DNA of 64,000 bases from Bifidobacterium myosotis (lineage in GTDB: Bacteria > Actinomycetota > Actinomycetes > Actinomycetales > Bifidobacteriaceae): positions 1-64,000 of the forward strand of contig NZ_MWWW01000013.1 of the NCBI RefSeq assembly GCF_002259745.1, written 5' to 3'. The notes beneath the pieces are model-generated. The model was given only the letters and a program-made list of their open reading frames with translations. It was not told the origin of the DNA and searched no databases. A program made the translations under genes and the position numbers. Below, one piece after another: positions 44,694 through 55,694 of the stretch (positions are counted from its first letter, which is position 1; the number at the start of each line of letters is the position of its first letter).

Positions 44694-44872
44694 GTGAGCA
44701 ACGATGAACGAATCACATCCGATGACCAGACCCGTGATCAGCCGAACGCGTCCGTATCAGACAGCCAATCGCCGCACGAACCGCGCGAGCTTGCCGGACT
44801 GGGAGATTTCGCAAGCCTGCCGAAGGCGGAGTTCATGATGCCGTGGCCAGACCGCGACCGGCTAGTAAGCCG
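44694..44872 (+). pseudogene. ASCH-domain gene remnant
   Basis: From a GTG at 44694 the frame reads to LGDFASLPKAEFMMPWPDRD and RLV. This matches the junction/ASCH start of the Abi-ASCH protein (LPKAEFMMPGPERDRLVGLI). Similarity ends abruptly at about 44872, where the dispersed repeat at 44874 begins. Confidence 0.65.
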
Positions 44873-44873
44873 C

Positions 44874-44935
44874 GTCAGCAGTTCGTCGAGGAATTGACTA
44901 CCCCTCAAACCCGGTTCGCGGGCCAGCTTGCCTGC
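44874..44935. repeat. Dispersed intergenic repeat, copy 2
   Basis: GTCAGCAGTTCGTCGAGGAAT followed by CCCGGTTCGCGGGCC, the same two-block element as at 1761-1820 and 60237-60300. It truncates the ASCH remnant. Confidence 0.55.
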
Positions 44936-44983
44936 AGGTATGGACACGCTCCGCACGCAGTCGGCTGTCTCCTCTGTCGGCTC

Positions 44984-45026
44984 GCACGTTGCCTGCAAAC
45001 AACAGAGCTACTTGCAGGCAACGTGC
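44984..45026. repeat. 15-bp hairpin GCACGTTGCCTGCAA downstream of glgX
   Basis: GCACGTTGCCTGCAA (44984-44998) and TTGCAGGCAACGTGC (45012-45026) are perfectly complementary with a 13-base loop. The left arm region 44979-45000 is shared in reverse with 23025-23046. It could act as the glgX terminator; no T run is seen. Confidence 0.75.
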
Positions 45027-45071
45027 TGACGCGAGGAGCCAACACAAGCCAAAACCGAATCAATCCAGCCG

Positions 45072-47243
<2,172 letters not shown>

Positions 47244-47293
47244 GATTCCAGTATCCCACCTTTCTTGTCGTCGTTTTGCTGATGGGGTGAACG

Positions 47294-47971
47294 TCAGGCG
47301 AACAACGCCTTGTCTTGTGTATCCGGGTCCTTGCGCTGGGCGAGGAGCCGACGCAGGGCCTCGTGTTGGATGGCGATCATCGAGTTCGATGCGGTGATGC
47401 GGGTGGCCGTGAGGTCGGACCAGGGAATCCATGCGGATTCCACATGTTCGTCCGGGTCGAAGTGACGCTCCTCGCGCCGAAAAGGGCCCAGATGCAGCAC
47501 CATGATGTGGGCGAGTTCGTCGGTCATGCCCTCGGACGAGTAGAAATCGCCCACATGATCGACGCCCATGACGTCCCGGTCCGGAATCACGCCGGTCTCC
47601 TCGGCGAGCTCGCGCAGCGCGGCGTCCAGTATGTCCTCGCCCTCGTCCATGAGACCGGCGGGCAGTCCGTAGGCGAACATGTCCGAACCGGCGCGGTATT
47701 CACGTTCGATAAGGTATCGGTCGGTGGACATGTCATGTACGAGCATCACCACGCAGGGGGCGTGGCGCAATACCTGACGGCCGATTTCATGCTGGTTGCC
47801 CTGCTTGTCCGTGAGGGCGAGCCGCATGTCGTCCACATGGAAGATGCGGCCCGTGTAGACGGTTTCGCTGCTGATCACCTTGGCCGGCACGTCCATGTCG
47901 ATGCCGTCCGAGCTGGCGTTCAGCGCGCGGTCGAGCCGTCGTTCCAGCCGTTCCTGCTGAGTATCGAACAC
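47294..47971 (-). CDS. Nudix hydrolase (ADP-ribose pyrophosphatase type)
   Basis: A 225-residue Nudix enzyme. The box is canonical: G(LMDEG)E(DILDAAL)RELAEETGV at about residues 106-128. The surrounding EYRAG and YGLPAG motifs fit ADP-ribose/NDP-sugar pyrophosphatases. The GTG at 47971 has AAAGGGG 9 bases upstream; no good ATG is in frame. About 40 N-terminal residues precede the fold. It lies 50 bases before glgX on the same strand. Confidence 0.9.
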   Translation of the reverse strand: MFDTQQERLERRLDRALNASSDGIDMDVPAKVISSETVYTGRIFHVDDMRLALTDKQGNQHEIGRQVLRHAPCVVMLVHDMSTDRYLIEREYRAGSDMFAYGLPAGLMDEGEDILDAALRELAEETGVIPDRDVMGVDHVGDFYSSEGMTDELAHIMVLHLGPFRREERHFDPDEHVESAWIPWSDLTATRITASNSMIAIQHEALRRLLAQRKDPDTQDKALFA

Positions 47972-48148
47972 CTCATTCCCCTTTACGTATTCGTGTGTTG
48001 ATCAAGTTTGTTGATCGCGTATCCGTATCCGTCGGTTATCCGTCAGTCGGCCCGTCGCGCGTCCAAACCAGCTTCCAGATCCGCCCGGCGAAACACCGTC
48101 ACCCGTCGACTCTTTGGCCCAGCAGTCCGTCCGCCGGCGAGCCACGCA

Positions 48149-48182
48149 CCGTTGGCAGGCACCCACTGGCAGGCACCCACTG
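48149..48182. repeat. Tandem GGCAGGCACCCACT duplication
   Basis: The 14-base unit is repeated directly, with a partial third copy, in the 240-base gap between the Nudix and Nif3-like genes. It is probably replication slippage. Confidence 0.5.
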
Positions 48183-48210
48183 GCTGGTCACGGCACGCCG
48201 GCCTCACCAC

Positions 48211-49143
48211 TCACGCCCGCGCACCGTGATGCGAGGTGCCGGACGAGGTGATGGTCCACGTCCATGGGTCGGTGGTGCGGTGCAGCCACGTTACGCGTGG
48301 ACGGCTGCCAGTCGCCCGCTCGACGGCCTGCGGCACATCCTCGACCGCATAGTTGAACCACATGGATTCGATGGCCGCGTGCGGCGTGTTGATGAAGTAG
48401 GGCCGAGTGCGTTCGTCACCCTTCCCAAGGGCGATGCCGGCGGCGCGCATCCGGGCCTCGTAGCGGGCCTGTTCGATGGCGTCGGTCACCGGGTGGTGGC
48501 GCAGATCGCTGGTCACGTACACGTCCGTACCGGTGGCACGCACCTCGTCGAACAGCGAATCGCCGGAGCCGGGCAGCACGGCCACGGTCTGCACCATGGC
48601 ATCGGGATCGCCGCACACCTGCACGCCGAGAGCGGTGGCCATGCCGTGACCATCGACCGCATCGAATACGCGCCGAGCGAAATCGTTGAGGGTGATCGGT
48701 TCGGCGAGCCGTCCCACACGGCCCAGTCCGACGGGGTGGTCCGATTGCGGGTCGCTGATGGGGACGAGCGGCTGCTGGTTGGTCAGTCCGAAAGCGTCCG
48801 CCGCTGCCTGACCGACGCCACGCCATGCGGCGTCGGCGTTGGTATGCCCGACCCACAGGGCGCAGCCGTGCTGGTACAGTCTGCGAACGATGTCACCGCG
48901 GAAACCGAGGCCGCCGGTCTCGTGCACGGCGCGGAAGAAGAGTGGATGATGGGTGACGAGCAGGTCGGCACCAGCTTCGATGGCCTCGTCCACGATTGCC
49001 GACGTCGGGTCCGCCGCGAAGGCGATGACGCCGATGTCCCGGGTCAGGTCACCCACGATAAGGCCCGGCTCATCCCATTGTTCGGCGTAGCGCAGGGGGT
49101 ACAGGGTCTCCAAGACGTCGATGACTTGCTTCAGATTCGGCAT
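48211..49143 (-). CDS. Nif3-like dinuclear metal-centre protein
   Basis: A 310-residue member of the Nif3/YbgI (GTP cyclohydrolase I type 2-like) family, whose members form hexamers with a two-metal site and have no agreed function. Metal-ligand motifs: LVTHHPLFFRAV (about residues 61-72), VGHTNADAAWRGV (about 97-109) and TSDLRHHPV near 220. The usual family C-terminal HxxxE motif is replaced by MWFNYAVEDV. The ATG at 49143 gives the standard MPNLKQVIDVLETLYPL. polA lies just upstream, separated by 73 bases, so they may be co-transcribed. Confidence 0.88.
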   Translation of the reverse strand: MPNLKQVIDVLETLYPLRYAEQWDEPGLIVGDLTRDIGVIAFAADPTSAIVDEAIEAGADLLVTHHPLFFRAVHETGGLGFRGDIVRRLYQHGCALWVGHTNADAAWRGVGQAAADAFGLTNQQPLVPISDPQSDHPVGLGRVGRLAEPITLNDFARRVFDAVDGHGMATALGVQVCGDPDAMVQTVAVLPGSGDSLFDEVRATGTDVYVTSDLRHHPVTDAIEQARYEARMRAAGIALGKGDERTRPYFINTPHAAIESMWFNYAVEDVPQAVERATGSRPRVTWLHRTTDPWTWTITSSGTSHHGARA

Positions 49144-49216
49144 ACACCTCATTGTAACGTCACAAGTCGGCTTTTCTGTGACGGACGGGTCCTCAATCGA
49201 TTGATGATCGGACCCG

Positions 49217-52105
49217 TCAGTGCGCGGCGAGCTGCCAGTCGGCGCCAAGTCCGCAGGAGACATCCAGCGGCACGGCGAGATCCACGGCGTGTTCCATGGC
49301 GTCGCTGACCAGCGCGGTCACCTGTTCGACCTCGCCCGGTGCGACCTCCACCACCAGTTCGTCGTGGATCTGCAGGATGATGCGGCTCGTCACGCCGGCT
49401 TCGGCCAGCGCACGGTCGGCGCGAATCATCGCGATCTTCATGATGTCGGCCGCGGAACCTTGGATTGGCGCGTTGAGCGCGGCGCGTTCGGCGGCGTCGC
49501 GGGCCACACGGTTCGTGGATTGGAGGGCCGGGAAGTAGCGCCGGCGGCCGAAAATCGTCTCGGTGTACCCGTCCCTGCGGGCGGAGGCCACCAGTGATTC
49601 CAGATAGTCATGCACCTTGCCGAAGGTATCGAAGTACCGGTTCTTCAACGCCTCGGCCTCGCGCGGGGCGATTCCGAGCTGTTGGGCGAGGCCGTACGTG
49701 CTCAGACCGTATGCCAGACCATAGCTCATGGCCTTCACATGACTGCGCTGGTCGCCGGTGATCTGGTCGACCGGCACCTTGTAGACCATCGAGGCGACGT
49801 ACTTGTGGAAGTCGGCGCCGGAGCGGAAGGCTTCGATCAGCGCTTCGTCTCCCGACAGGTCGGCCATGATGCGCAGCTCGACCTGCGAATAGTCGCAGCT
49901 CATCAGGGACGAGTAGCCCTCCCCCGCCACGAATGCGCTGCGGATCTCACGGCCGGAGGCGTTACGGTTGGGGATGTTCTGCAGGTTCGGGTCGGTGGAG
50001 CTCAAACGTCCGGTGGCGGCCACGGTTTGCTCGTACGTGGTGTGGATGCGGCTGTCCGACCGGTTGGTGGCGTCGATGAGCGTCTGCACGATCTGACGCA
50101 GCTTGTTGGTCTCGCGGTGCCGGAGCAGCGCTCCCAGGAACCCGTTGGCGCGCTCGTTGTCCAGCGAACGCTCGTACAAGCTCTGCAGCGCGGCCGCATT
50201 GGTGGTGTATGAACCGGATTTGGTGCGCTTGGTGGGTTTCAGGCCCATATCCTCGAACAGCACTTTCTGCAGCTGTTTGGGGCTTTGCAGGTTGATGTCC
50301 GAACCGGCGAACTGCCATGCCATGGTCTGTGCCATATCGGCGTCGGCGGCGAATTCATCGCGGATGGCGTTGAGCCGCTGCTGGTCCACGGCGGCGCCGA
50401 TGTGCTCCATGCCGTGCAACACGCGGGAGACGGGCAGCTCCACGGCCCGCATCAGCCAGCACTGTTCGCGTTCGTCGATAATCGGGCCGAGCGTGTGTGC
50501 CAGGCCGTGGATGATGGCGAGGTCGCGCAGGCGGTCCTCGTCCGGTTCCGGTTCGGGGGCCTCATCCTCGAAATCGAGCGTCCCCTGCGCCGGACGGGCC
50601 TGCTCCTCCACATGGATGTCGAGGAAGTGTTCGGCGGCTTCGGCGAGATCGTCCGCGTGGAAGTCCGGTTGAGCCAGATATCCGGCCAGCTTGGTGTCGA
50701 ACATCGGCAGGTCCATGTCAAGGCCGGCGGCACCCAGCAGATGCAGCAGCTCCTTATACCCGTGGACGATGGCACGGCCATGCTCCTCATCGAGGAACGT
50801 TTGCAGCGATTCACGCAGCGCCTCGTCGATCGGCGCGGCGATCAGGGCCGCATCATCGCCGACGGCGACCGCCAGCGTCTGCAACGTGGACCGTCCGGGC
50901 CGGGCGTCGCCCCACGCGGCGATGGTCCATGCGTGGTCCACGGCGTTGCCGCAGACCGCATGACGGTCGTCGTCGGCATAGTCGCGGACGGTGAACTGCG
51001 CCACCTCGTCGGGCACCGCGACCTGCGGCCGGTGGGTTTCGAGCCATGAGCCGAAATCCGCGGCGGAGGCGATAGCCGTGGGCCGTAAGGGTTCCAGCCC
51101 CTCCCCCGTGTCGGCGGGCCCGTTGCTGTCGGCGGAACCCCCGTTTCGGGTGGCCTTGGCCGATGCGGCGACGCCGTTGCCGAAGGTTTTCAGTACGCGG
51201 CTGCGGGTGCGGCTGCCGAATTCAAGGTCCTTGAACAGCTCGTTGAGCGCGGCGACATCCACATCGCCGAAGGTCAGGTCGTCGATGGCAACGCCGAGAT
51301 CCACATTGCGGACCAGTGCGTTGACCTTGCGGTTGAGCCTGACCTGCTCGATGTTCTCGCGCAGCGCCTCACCCTTTTTGCCGCCGATTTCGTCGGCATG
51401 CTCGCATAGGGAGTCCAGAGAGCCGTACTGGTTGAGCCATTTGGCGGCATATCCGTCGCCCACGCCGGGCACTCCGGGGATGTTGTCCGCCGTTTCGCCG
51501 CGCAATGCCGCCAAATCGGGGTACTGCTGGGGCGTGACCTTGTATTTGTCCACGACGGCCTGCGGGGTCATGTGCTTGAGATCTTTGAAATGATGCCCCG
51601 GATACAGCACGGTGACGTTCTCGTCGATGAGCTGGAAGGCATCGCGGTCGCCGGACAGCACCAACGTGTGATAGCCTTCTCGATCGCCCATCGTGGCGAG
51701 CGTGGCGATGATGTCGTCGCCCTCGTAGCCGGGCTTTTCGATGTAGGTGACGCCGAGCGCGGTCAGCATGCGCTGGATGAGCGGCAGCTGGGTCAGCAAC
51801 TCCTCAGGGGCGGCTTCGCGCGTGCCCTTGTACTGCGGAAGCAACTGGTTGCGGAACGTGCCGCCCTTCACGTCGAAGGATACGGCCAGATGGTCGGGGT
51901 GCTCGGCGTCGATCACCTGCGCGAGCATAGTGGCGAACCCCCACACGGCGTTCGTGGCCTGCCCGGTCTGCGTGCTGAAGTTGTCGACCGGCAACGCAAA
52001 GAACGCGCGGAAGGCCAGAGAATGACCGTCCACCACCAGCAAGGTGCGGGTGGTGGACGGTTCGCTATTCGGCGAGGCGACAGTCAACGGCGACTCAGCG
52101 CTCAT
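49217..52105 (-). CDS. polA: DNA polymerase I
   Basis: A 962-residue repair and Okazaki-fragment polymerase. The N-terminal 5'-3' exonuclease region has LLVVDGHSLAFRAFFAL, GYEGDDIIATLAT and VPGVGDGYAAKWL. The middle 3'-5' exonuclease-like domain (about 330-560) lacks the usual Asp-x-Glu exonuclease motifs and has an acidic insert (EDEAPEPEPDEDRL), so proofreading is probably absent, as in other actinobacteria. The polymerase domain has motif A DYSQVELRIMADLSGDEALI, motif B RSHVKAMSYGLAYGLS and motif C QIHDELVVEV. The ATG at 52105 overlaps the end of the ANTAR regulator gene by 11 bases. Confidence 0.96.
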   Translation of the reverse strand: MSAESPLTVASPNSEPSTTRTLLVVDGHSLAFRAFFALPVDNFSTQTGQATNAVWGFATMLAQVIDAEHPDHLAVSFDVKGGTFRNQLLPQYKGTREAAPEELLTQLPLIQRMLTALGVTYIEKPGYEGDDIIATLATMGDREGYHTLVLSGDRDAFQLIDENVTVLYPGHHFKDLKHMTPQAVVDKYKVTPQQYPDLAALRGETADNIPGVPGVGDGYAAKWLNQYGSLDSLCEHADEIGGKKGEALRENIEQVRLNRKVNALVRNVDLGVAIDDLTFGDVDVAALNELFKDLEFGSRTRSRVLKTFGNGVAASAKATRNGGSADSNGPADTGEGLEPLRPTAIASAADFGSWLETHRPQVAVPDEVAQFTVRDYADDDRHAVCGNAVDHAWTIAAWGDARPGRSTLQTLAVAVGDDAALIAAPIDEALRESLQTFLDEEHGRAIVHGYKELLHLLGAAGLDMDLPMFDTKLAGYLAQPDFHADDLAEAAEHFLDIHVEEQARPAQGTLDFEDEAPEPEPDEDRLRDLAIIHGLAHTLGPIIDEREQCWLMRAVELPVSRVLHGMEHIGAAVDQQRLNAIRDEFAADADMAQTMAWQFAGSDINLQSPKQLQKVLFEDMGLKPTKRTKSGSYTTNAAALQSLYERSLDNERANGFLGALLRHRETNKLRQIVQTLIDATNRSDSRIHTTYEQTVAATGRLSSTDPNLQNIPNRNASGREIRSAFVAGEGYSSLMSCDYSQVELRIMADLSGDEALIEAFRSGADFHKYVASMVYKVPVDQITGDQRSHVKAMSYGLAYGLSTYGLAQQLGIAPREAEALKNRYFDTFGKVHDYLESLVASARRDGYTETIFGRRRYFPALQSTNRVARDAAERAALNAPIQGSAADIMKIAMIRADRALAEAGVTSRIILQIHDELVVEVAPGEVEQVTALVSDAMEHAVDLAVPLDVSCGLGADWQLAAH

Positions 52106-52871
52106 CCGAATCGGAAGGCTTCGGATCGCCGTACTTGGCGATGATGGCCATGGCCAGACGCTTCTTCGGGATGCGCTGGTCCATGGAGGTCTTCTGAATC
52201 CAACGGAAGGCGCCCTGCTCGGAGAAGTCGGCCTTGTCCATCAGCAGGCCCTTGGCGCGGTCGACGAGCTTGCGCTCCTCGAGCGTGTCCTCGGCCTTCT
52301 TCAGCTTCTCCTCGGCTTCCTTGAGCTGATCGGCGGTCTCCTTGAGCTTGCGTTCGCCGCGCTCCACGGTGTCGAGCAGATCGTTGATTTCGGCGAAACG
52401 GCCCATCGCCACTTCGAGGGTGGGCAGCAGCTTGGATTCCTCGTACGGCTTGGTCACGTACGCCATGGCGCCGGCACCGGTGGCCTTCTTGACCAGATCG
52501 GTCTGGGAGAAGGCGGTGAGCATGACCACGGGGGCGATGTTCTCGTCGCAGATGATGCCGGCGGCGGTAATGCCGTCCATGCGCGGCATCTTGACGTCCA
52601 TGCACACCACATCAGGGCGGAACTTGCGGGTGAGCTCGACGGCTTCCTCGCCGTTGGCGGCCTGGCCCACGACCTTGTAGCCGTTGTCTTCGAGCATGGC
52701 CACCAGATCCATACGGTTCACGGCCTCGTCTTCGGCCACCACCACGGTGCGAGGACCGTCCTCGGACTTTTCGGGAAGAGGCTGGCCATCGGCGACGGCC
52801 TTGAGCTCCTCATCAGTCAACACCTCGTCGACGTTGATGCTCGGTTCCTCGGACTTCTTCCTTGTAGCCAT
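52095..52871 (-). CDS. Response regulator with an ANTAR RNA-binding domain
   Basis: A 258-residue protein of the AmiR/NasT class. After about 40 acidic residues, a receiver domain begins at TVVVAEDEAVNRMDLVAML, with the phosphoacceptor in VVCMDVKMPRMDG. A coiled coil of Lys/Glu heptads follows at about 165-205, and the C-terminal ANTAR helices include LVDRAKGLLMDKADFSEQGA and RLAMAII. ANTAR proteins bind paired hairpins in mRNA leaders and prevent termination. Its targets are not evident, and no kinase is adjacent. It overlaps polA. Confidence 0.93.
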   Translation of the reverse strand: MATRKKSEEPSINVDEVLTDEELKAVADGQPLPEKSEDGPRTVVVAEDEAVNRMDLVAMLEDNGYKVVGQAANGEEAVELTRKFRPDVVCMDVKMPRMDGITAAGIICDENIAPVVMLTAFSQTDLVKKATGAGAMAYVTKPYEESKLLPTLEVAMGRFAEINDLLDTVERGERKLKETADQLKEAEEKLKKAEDTLEERKLVDRAKGLLMDKADFSEQGAFRWIQKTSMDQRIPKKRLAMAIIAKYGDPKPSDSDER

Positions 52872-52936
52872 ACCAACCTCTTTCCTCGCCCATCAATGGG
52901 ATCATTGCGGCTTGACGGTAAACCTGAATTGCAAAG

Positions 52937-53010
52937 TGCCCCCGGTGGGACTCGAACCCACACTACGCAGATTTTGAGGCTGCTTCCTCTACCAATTGGG
53001 ATACGGGGGC
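52937..53010 (-). tRNA. tRNA with anticodon CAA (Leu codon UUG) but a short variable loop
   Basis: A 74-base cloverleaf: acceptor GCCCCCG/CGGGGGC with A discriminator, D-stem TCC/GGA, and anticodon arm GCAGC-CTCAAAA-TCTGC with one C-T mismatch at the loop-closing pair. The variable loop is GTAGT and the T-arm GTGGG-TTCGAGT-CCCAC. Anticodon CAA and A73 indicate leucine. Normal bacterial leucine tRNAs have a long variable arm, absent here, so charging with leucine is uncertain. Confidence 0.85.
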
Positions 53011-53320
53011 ATGCCCAAGGCACTTTGCAGAGCTTAGCATATCCGACCGACCACCGCGGCTATGACACGCTCTGTTCGCACGAAAATGGAATCACCGTGA
53101 CCAAAAACCGCGTTCCATCTCCGCCGCCAAGCCCATGGCCCCACCTCATCAGATCCACCTCGCCGACCCGCCACATCCGTAAGAGCGGAATTCGTTTGCG
53201 CGTCGGGCGGAAGGACTGTGTGTTGTTCATTTTTCGCGCCCCGCGCGGACATACAATGAAACTGGTTTTCATAGCAACGCTGTTATGAATGCATGCTGTC
53301 ATGAGTGATGAGGAGGGCAT
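53011..53320. other. Gap between the CAA tRNA and the second Nudix gene
   Basis: 310 bases with no supported gene, RNA or repeat. The promoter of the tRNA (minus strand) and of the Nudix gene (plus strand) should both lie here. Confidence 0.4.
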
Positions 53321-53920
53321 ATGAGCAGCGAAACATACCGTCAATTCGATCCGTGGCGTCCTTCCCCGGTCAAGGAGATTTCCCGCCAGCAGACCGCGAA
53401 GACGCATTACTTCAACATCGACCATGTCTTTTACGAGACCAGTGGCGGCGACAAATTCGATCGCTACAGCATTCAGGACAACAGCGGTGACACCGTGGCC
53501 GTGCTCGCCATGACCGATGACGGCCTGATTCCGTTGGTGGAGCAGTACCGCGTCGCCAACCATCGTTGGACCCTGGAGATTCCGGGAGGCCATTCCCGCG
53601 ACGCCTCCGAACGCCCCGCGGACGTCGCCAAGCGCAAGCTGGCCGAAGAGGGCGGTTTCGACGCGGCCAAAATCACGCAGTTCACGCGCTTCCTCAACAC
53701 GCCCAGCTACTCCACGCAGCACACGGCGATTTTTTTCGCCTCCGGTCTGACTCCGGTCGCCCGCACGACGATCGGGCCCGAGACCCCACGCTCCGAAGTG
53801 CGTCTGGTGACGGTGGACGACGCCTATCAGATGATCGTCAATGGCACGATTGTGGACGCGAAGACCATCATCGCCATCCTGCGTCTCAAGAGCGGCAGTC
53901 TCAATCATCTGAATGACTAG
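53321..53920 (+). CDS. Nudix-fold protein with an altered Nudix box
   Basis: A 199-residue protein, ATG at 53321 behind GAGGAGGG. The fold resembles ADP-ribose pyrophosphatases (LIPLVEQYRVANHRWTLEIPGG). The Nudix box reads GGHSRDASERPADVAKRKLA then EEGGF. The first Glu of REUxEE is Lys, and there is one extra residue between the Gly and the first Glu. Two of the usual metal-binding Glu remain, so activity may be reduced or altered. It converges on pyk and shares a terminator with it. Confidence 0.78.
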   Translation: MSSETYRQFDPWRPSPVKEISRQQTAKTHYFNIDHVFYETSGGDKFDRYSIQDNSGDTVAVLAMTDDGLIPLVEQYRVANHRWTLEIPGGHSRDASERPADVAKRKLAEEGGFDAAKITQFTRFLNTPSYSTQHTAIFFASGLTPVARTTIGPETPRSEVRLVTVDDAYQMIVNGTIVDAKTIIAILRLKSGSLNHLND

Positions 53921-53990
53921 GAAATAAGCGAGTAAGGAACCGGCGACTCCGCTCGGTTTTGGACCAGCGGACGCGACCGGCATCCATACC

Positions 53991-54038
53991 ATAACGGGAG
54001 AGGTCCCCACCCGAAAGGATGGGGACCTCTCCCGTTAT
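53991..54038. terminator. Bidirectional terminator between the Nudix gene and pyk
   Basis: ATAACGGGAGAGGTCCCCA and its exact complement form a 19-bp stem with a 10-base loop (CCCGAAAGGA) between the two converging genes. Confidence 0.88.
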
Positions 54039-54084
54039 CTACACGTATCTACGATCTACCCGATCGCGACGTGGCTGCGAGCAA

Positions 54085-55527
54085 TCAGTCGCAGGCACCG
54101 ACGGTATGGACGTAGATGGAATCGGTGCGGCCCGGCTGGTGATCGCCCTGAGCGGAGCTCAGAATCACGATCTTGTCGCCGTCAACAACCTTGCCGGCTT
54201 CCTTGAGGGTCTTGTCGGTGAAGACCATGAGGTCCTTGCGGGACTTGTCGTGGTAGTCCTCGCTCACCAGGAAGGCCTCGGTGCCCCAGGACAGGGCCAG
54301 CCAGTGGTAGGTGTGCTCGTTGTTGGTGATGCCGTAGATCGGGGCGGCCGGACGCTCGCGGGAGACGCGGTGCACGGTGGAGCCGGTCTGGGTGTAGGCG
54401 ACGATGGCCTTGGCGTTGAGCTTGTCGGCCAGGTCCACGGCGGCGGAGGAGACGGCGCCGGTGGAGGACATGTCGAGGTTCTTCAGCTCCGGGATGCGGT
54501 CGAAGCCGTGGTCGGTGGCGTAGCCGGAGATGCGGGCCATGGTGTTCACGGTCACGTCCGGGTACTTGCCGACGGCGGTCTCGTTGGAGGTCATGGTGGC
54601 GTCGGCGCCGTCGAGAACGGCGTTGGCGCAGTCGGAGGCCTCAGCGCGGGTCGGAACCGGGGAGTTCACCATGGAGCCGAGGACCTCGGTGGCCACGATG
54701 ACCGGCTTGGCGTACTGGCGAGCCAGCTCGATGATGCGCTTGGTGGCCAGCGGGACCTCTTCCAGCGGGCACTCGACGGCCATGTCGCCACGGGCGGCCA
54801 TGACGCCATCGAAGGTCTTCACGATCTCCTCGAGGTTCTCCAGAGCCTGCGGCTTCTCGATCTTGGCGACGATCGGGATGCGACGGCCTTCCTCGTCCAT
54901 GATCTCGTGGGCGCGATCGATATCGGTGGCGAAACGCACGAAGGACATGGCGATGATGTCGGCGCCGGTGCGAATGGCCCAGCGCAGATCGGCCTCGTCC
55001 TTCTCGGTCAGGGCCGGCAGGGAGACGGCCACACCCGGCAGGTTGATGCCCTTGTGGGAGGACACCGGACCGGCCACGACCACCTTGGTGTACACGTTGT
55101 TGCCCTCGACCTTGGTCACCTCAAGACGAACCTTGCCGTCGTCGATGAGGATCGGGTCGCCCGGGTGGCAGTCACCCGGCAGGCCCTTGAAGGTGGTGGA
55201 GGTGATGTGCTCGTCACCCTCGATGTCGTCGGTGGTGATGACGAACTCCTGGCCAAGCTGCAGCTGAACCTTGTCCTCACCCTCGGCGTTCTTCTTGAAC
55301 CAACCGCAACGAATCTTCGGGCCCTGCAGATCGACCAGGGCGGCAACGTTGCGACCGGTGGCCTCGCCGGCCTTGCGCACGTTGTTGTAGACCTTGAGGT
55401 GATCCTCGGGAGTGCCGTGGGAGCGGTTCAGACGAGCAACGTCCATACCGGCTTCGACGAGCTTGAGAAGGTTGTCGTAATCCTCGGTAGCGGGACCGAT
55501 GGTATCAACGATCTTGGCTTTACGCAT
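54085..55527 (-). CDS. pyk: Pyruvate kinase
   Basis: Converts PEP and ADP to pyruvate and ATP in the lower part of the bifid shunt. It has 480 residues. Motifs: KIVDTIGPATEDYDNLLKLV at the start, RLNRSHGTPEDH, IPIVAKIEKPQALENLEEIV (catalytic Lys) and ARGDMAVECPLEEVP (Mg-binding). The C-terminal allosteric domain ends VHTVGACD. The ATG at 55527 is followed by an N-terminus slightly shorter than enterobacterial forms, typical for actinobacteria. Codon bias indicates high expression. Confidence 0.97.
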   Translation of the reverse strand: MRKAKIVDTIGPATEDYDNLLKLVEAGMDVARLNRSHGTPEDHLKVYNNVRKAGEATGRNVAALVDLQGPKIRCGWFKKNAEGEDKVQLQLGQEFVITTDDIEGDEHITSTTFKGLPGDCHPGDPILIDDGKVRLEVTKVEGNNVYTKVVVAGPVSSHKGINLPGVAVSLPALTEKDEADLRWAIRTGADIIAMSFVRFATDIDRAHEIMDEEGRRIPIVAKIEKPQALENLEEIVKTFDGVMAARGDMAVECPLEEVPLATKRIIELARQYAKPVIVATEVLGSMVNSPVPTRAEASDCANAVLDGADATMTSNETAVGKYPDVTVNTMARISGYATDHGFDRIPELKNLDMSSTGAVSSAAVDLADKLNAKAIVAYTQTGSTVHRVSRERPAAPIYGITNNEHTYHWLALSWGTEAFLVSEDYHDKSRKDLMVFTDKTLKEAGKVVDGDKIVILSSAQGDHQPGRTDSIYVHTVGACD

Positions 55528-55694
55528 GAATGCCTGCCTATTCTTTGGTTATGGTTCCGAGGCGTGAATGCCTCAATTGCCGTCTAACAGTCTACTAGGG
55601 CAAACCGTTGCATGACAAGTTTTTCGCCCGGTGTGTTGTGAGCGCTCACATTGTTGCGGCTACTGGGTTTCCGGGTGTTGTTTGCCTTGCGTTT

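Noticed and set aside
53060..54010. 316-codon minus-strand frame opposite the second Nudix gene
   Set aside because: It overlaps the Nudix gene, which has a clear ribosome site and family motifs, and crosses the intergenic gap without any start signal.
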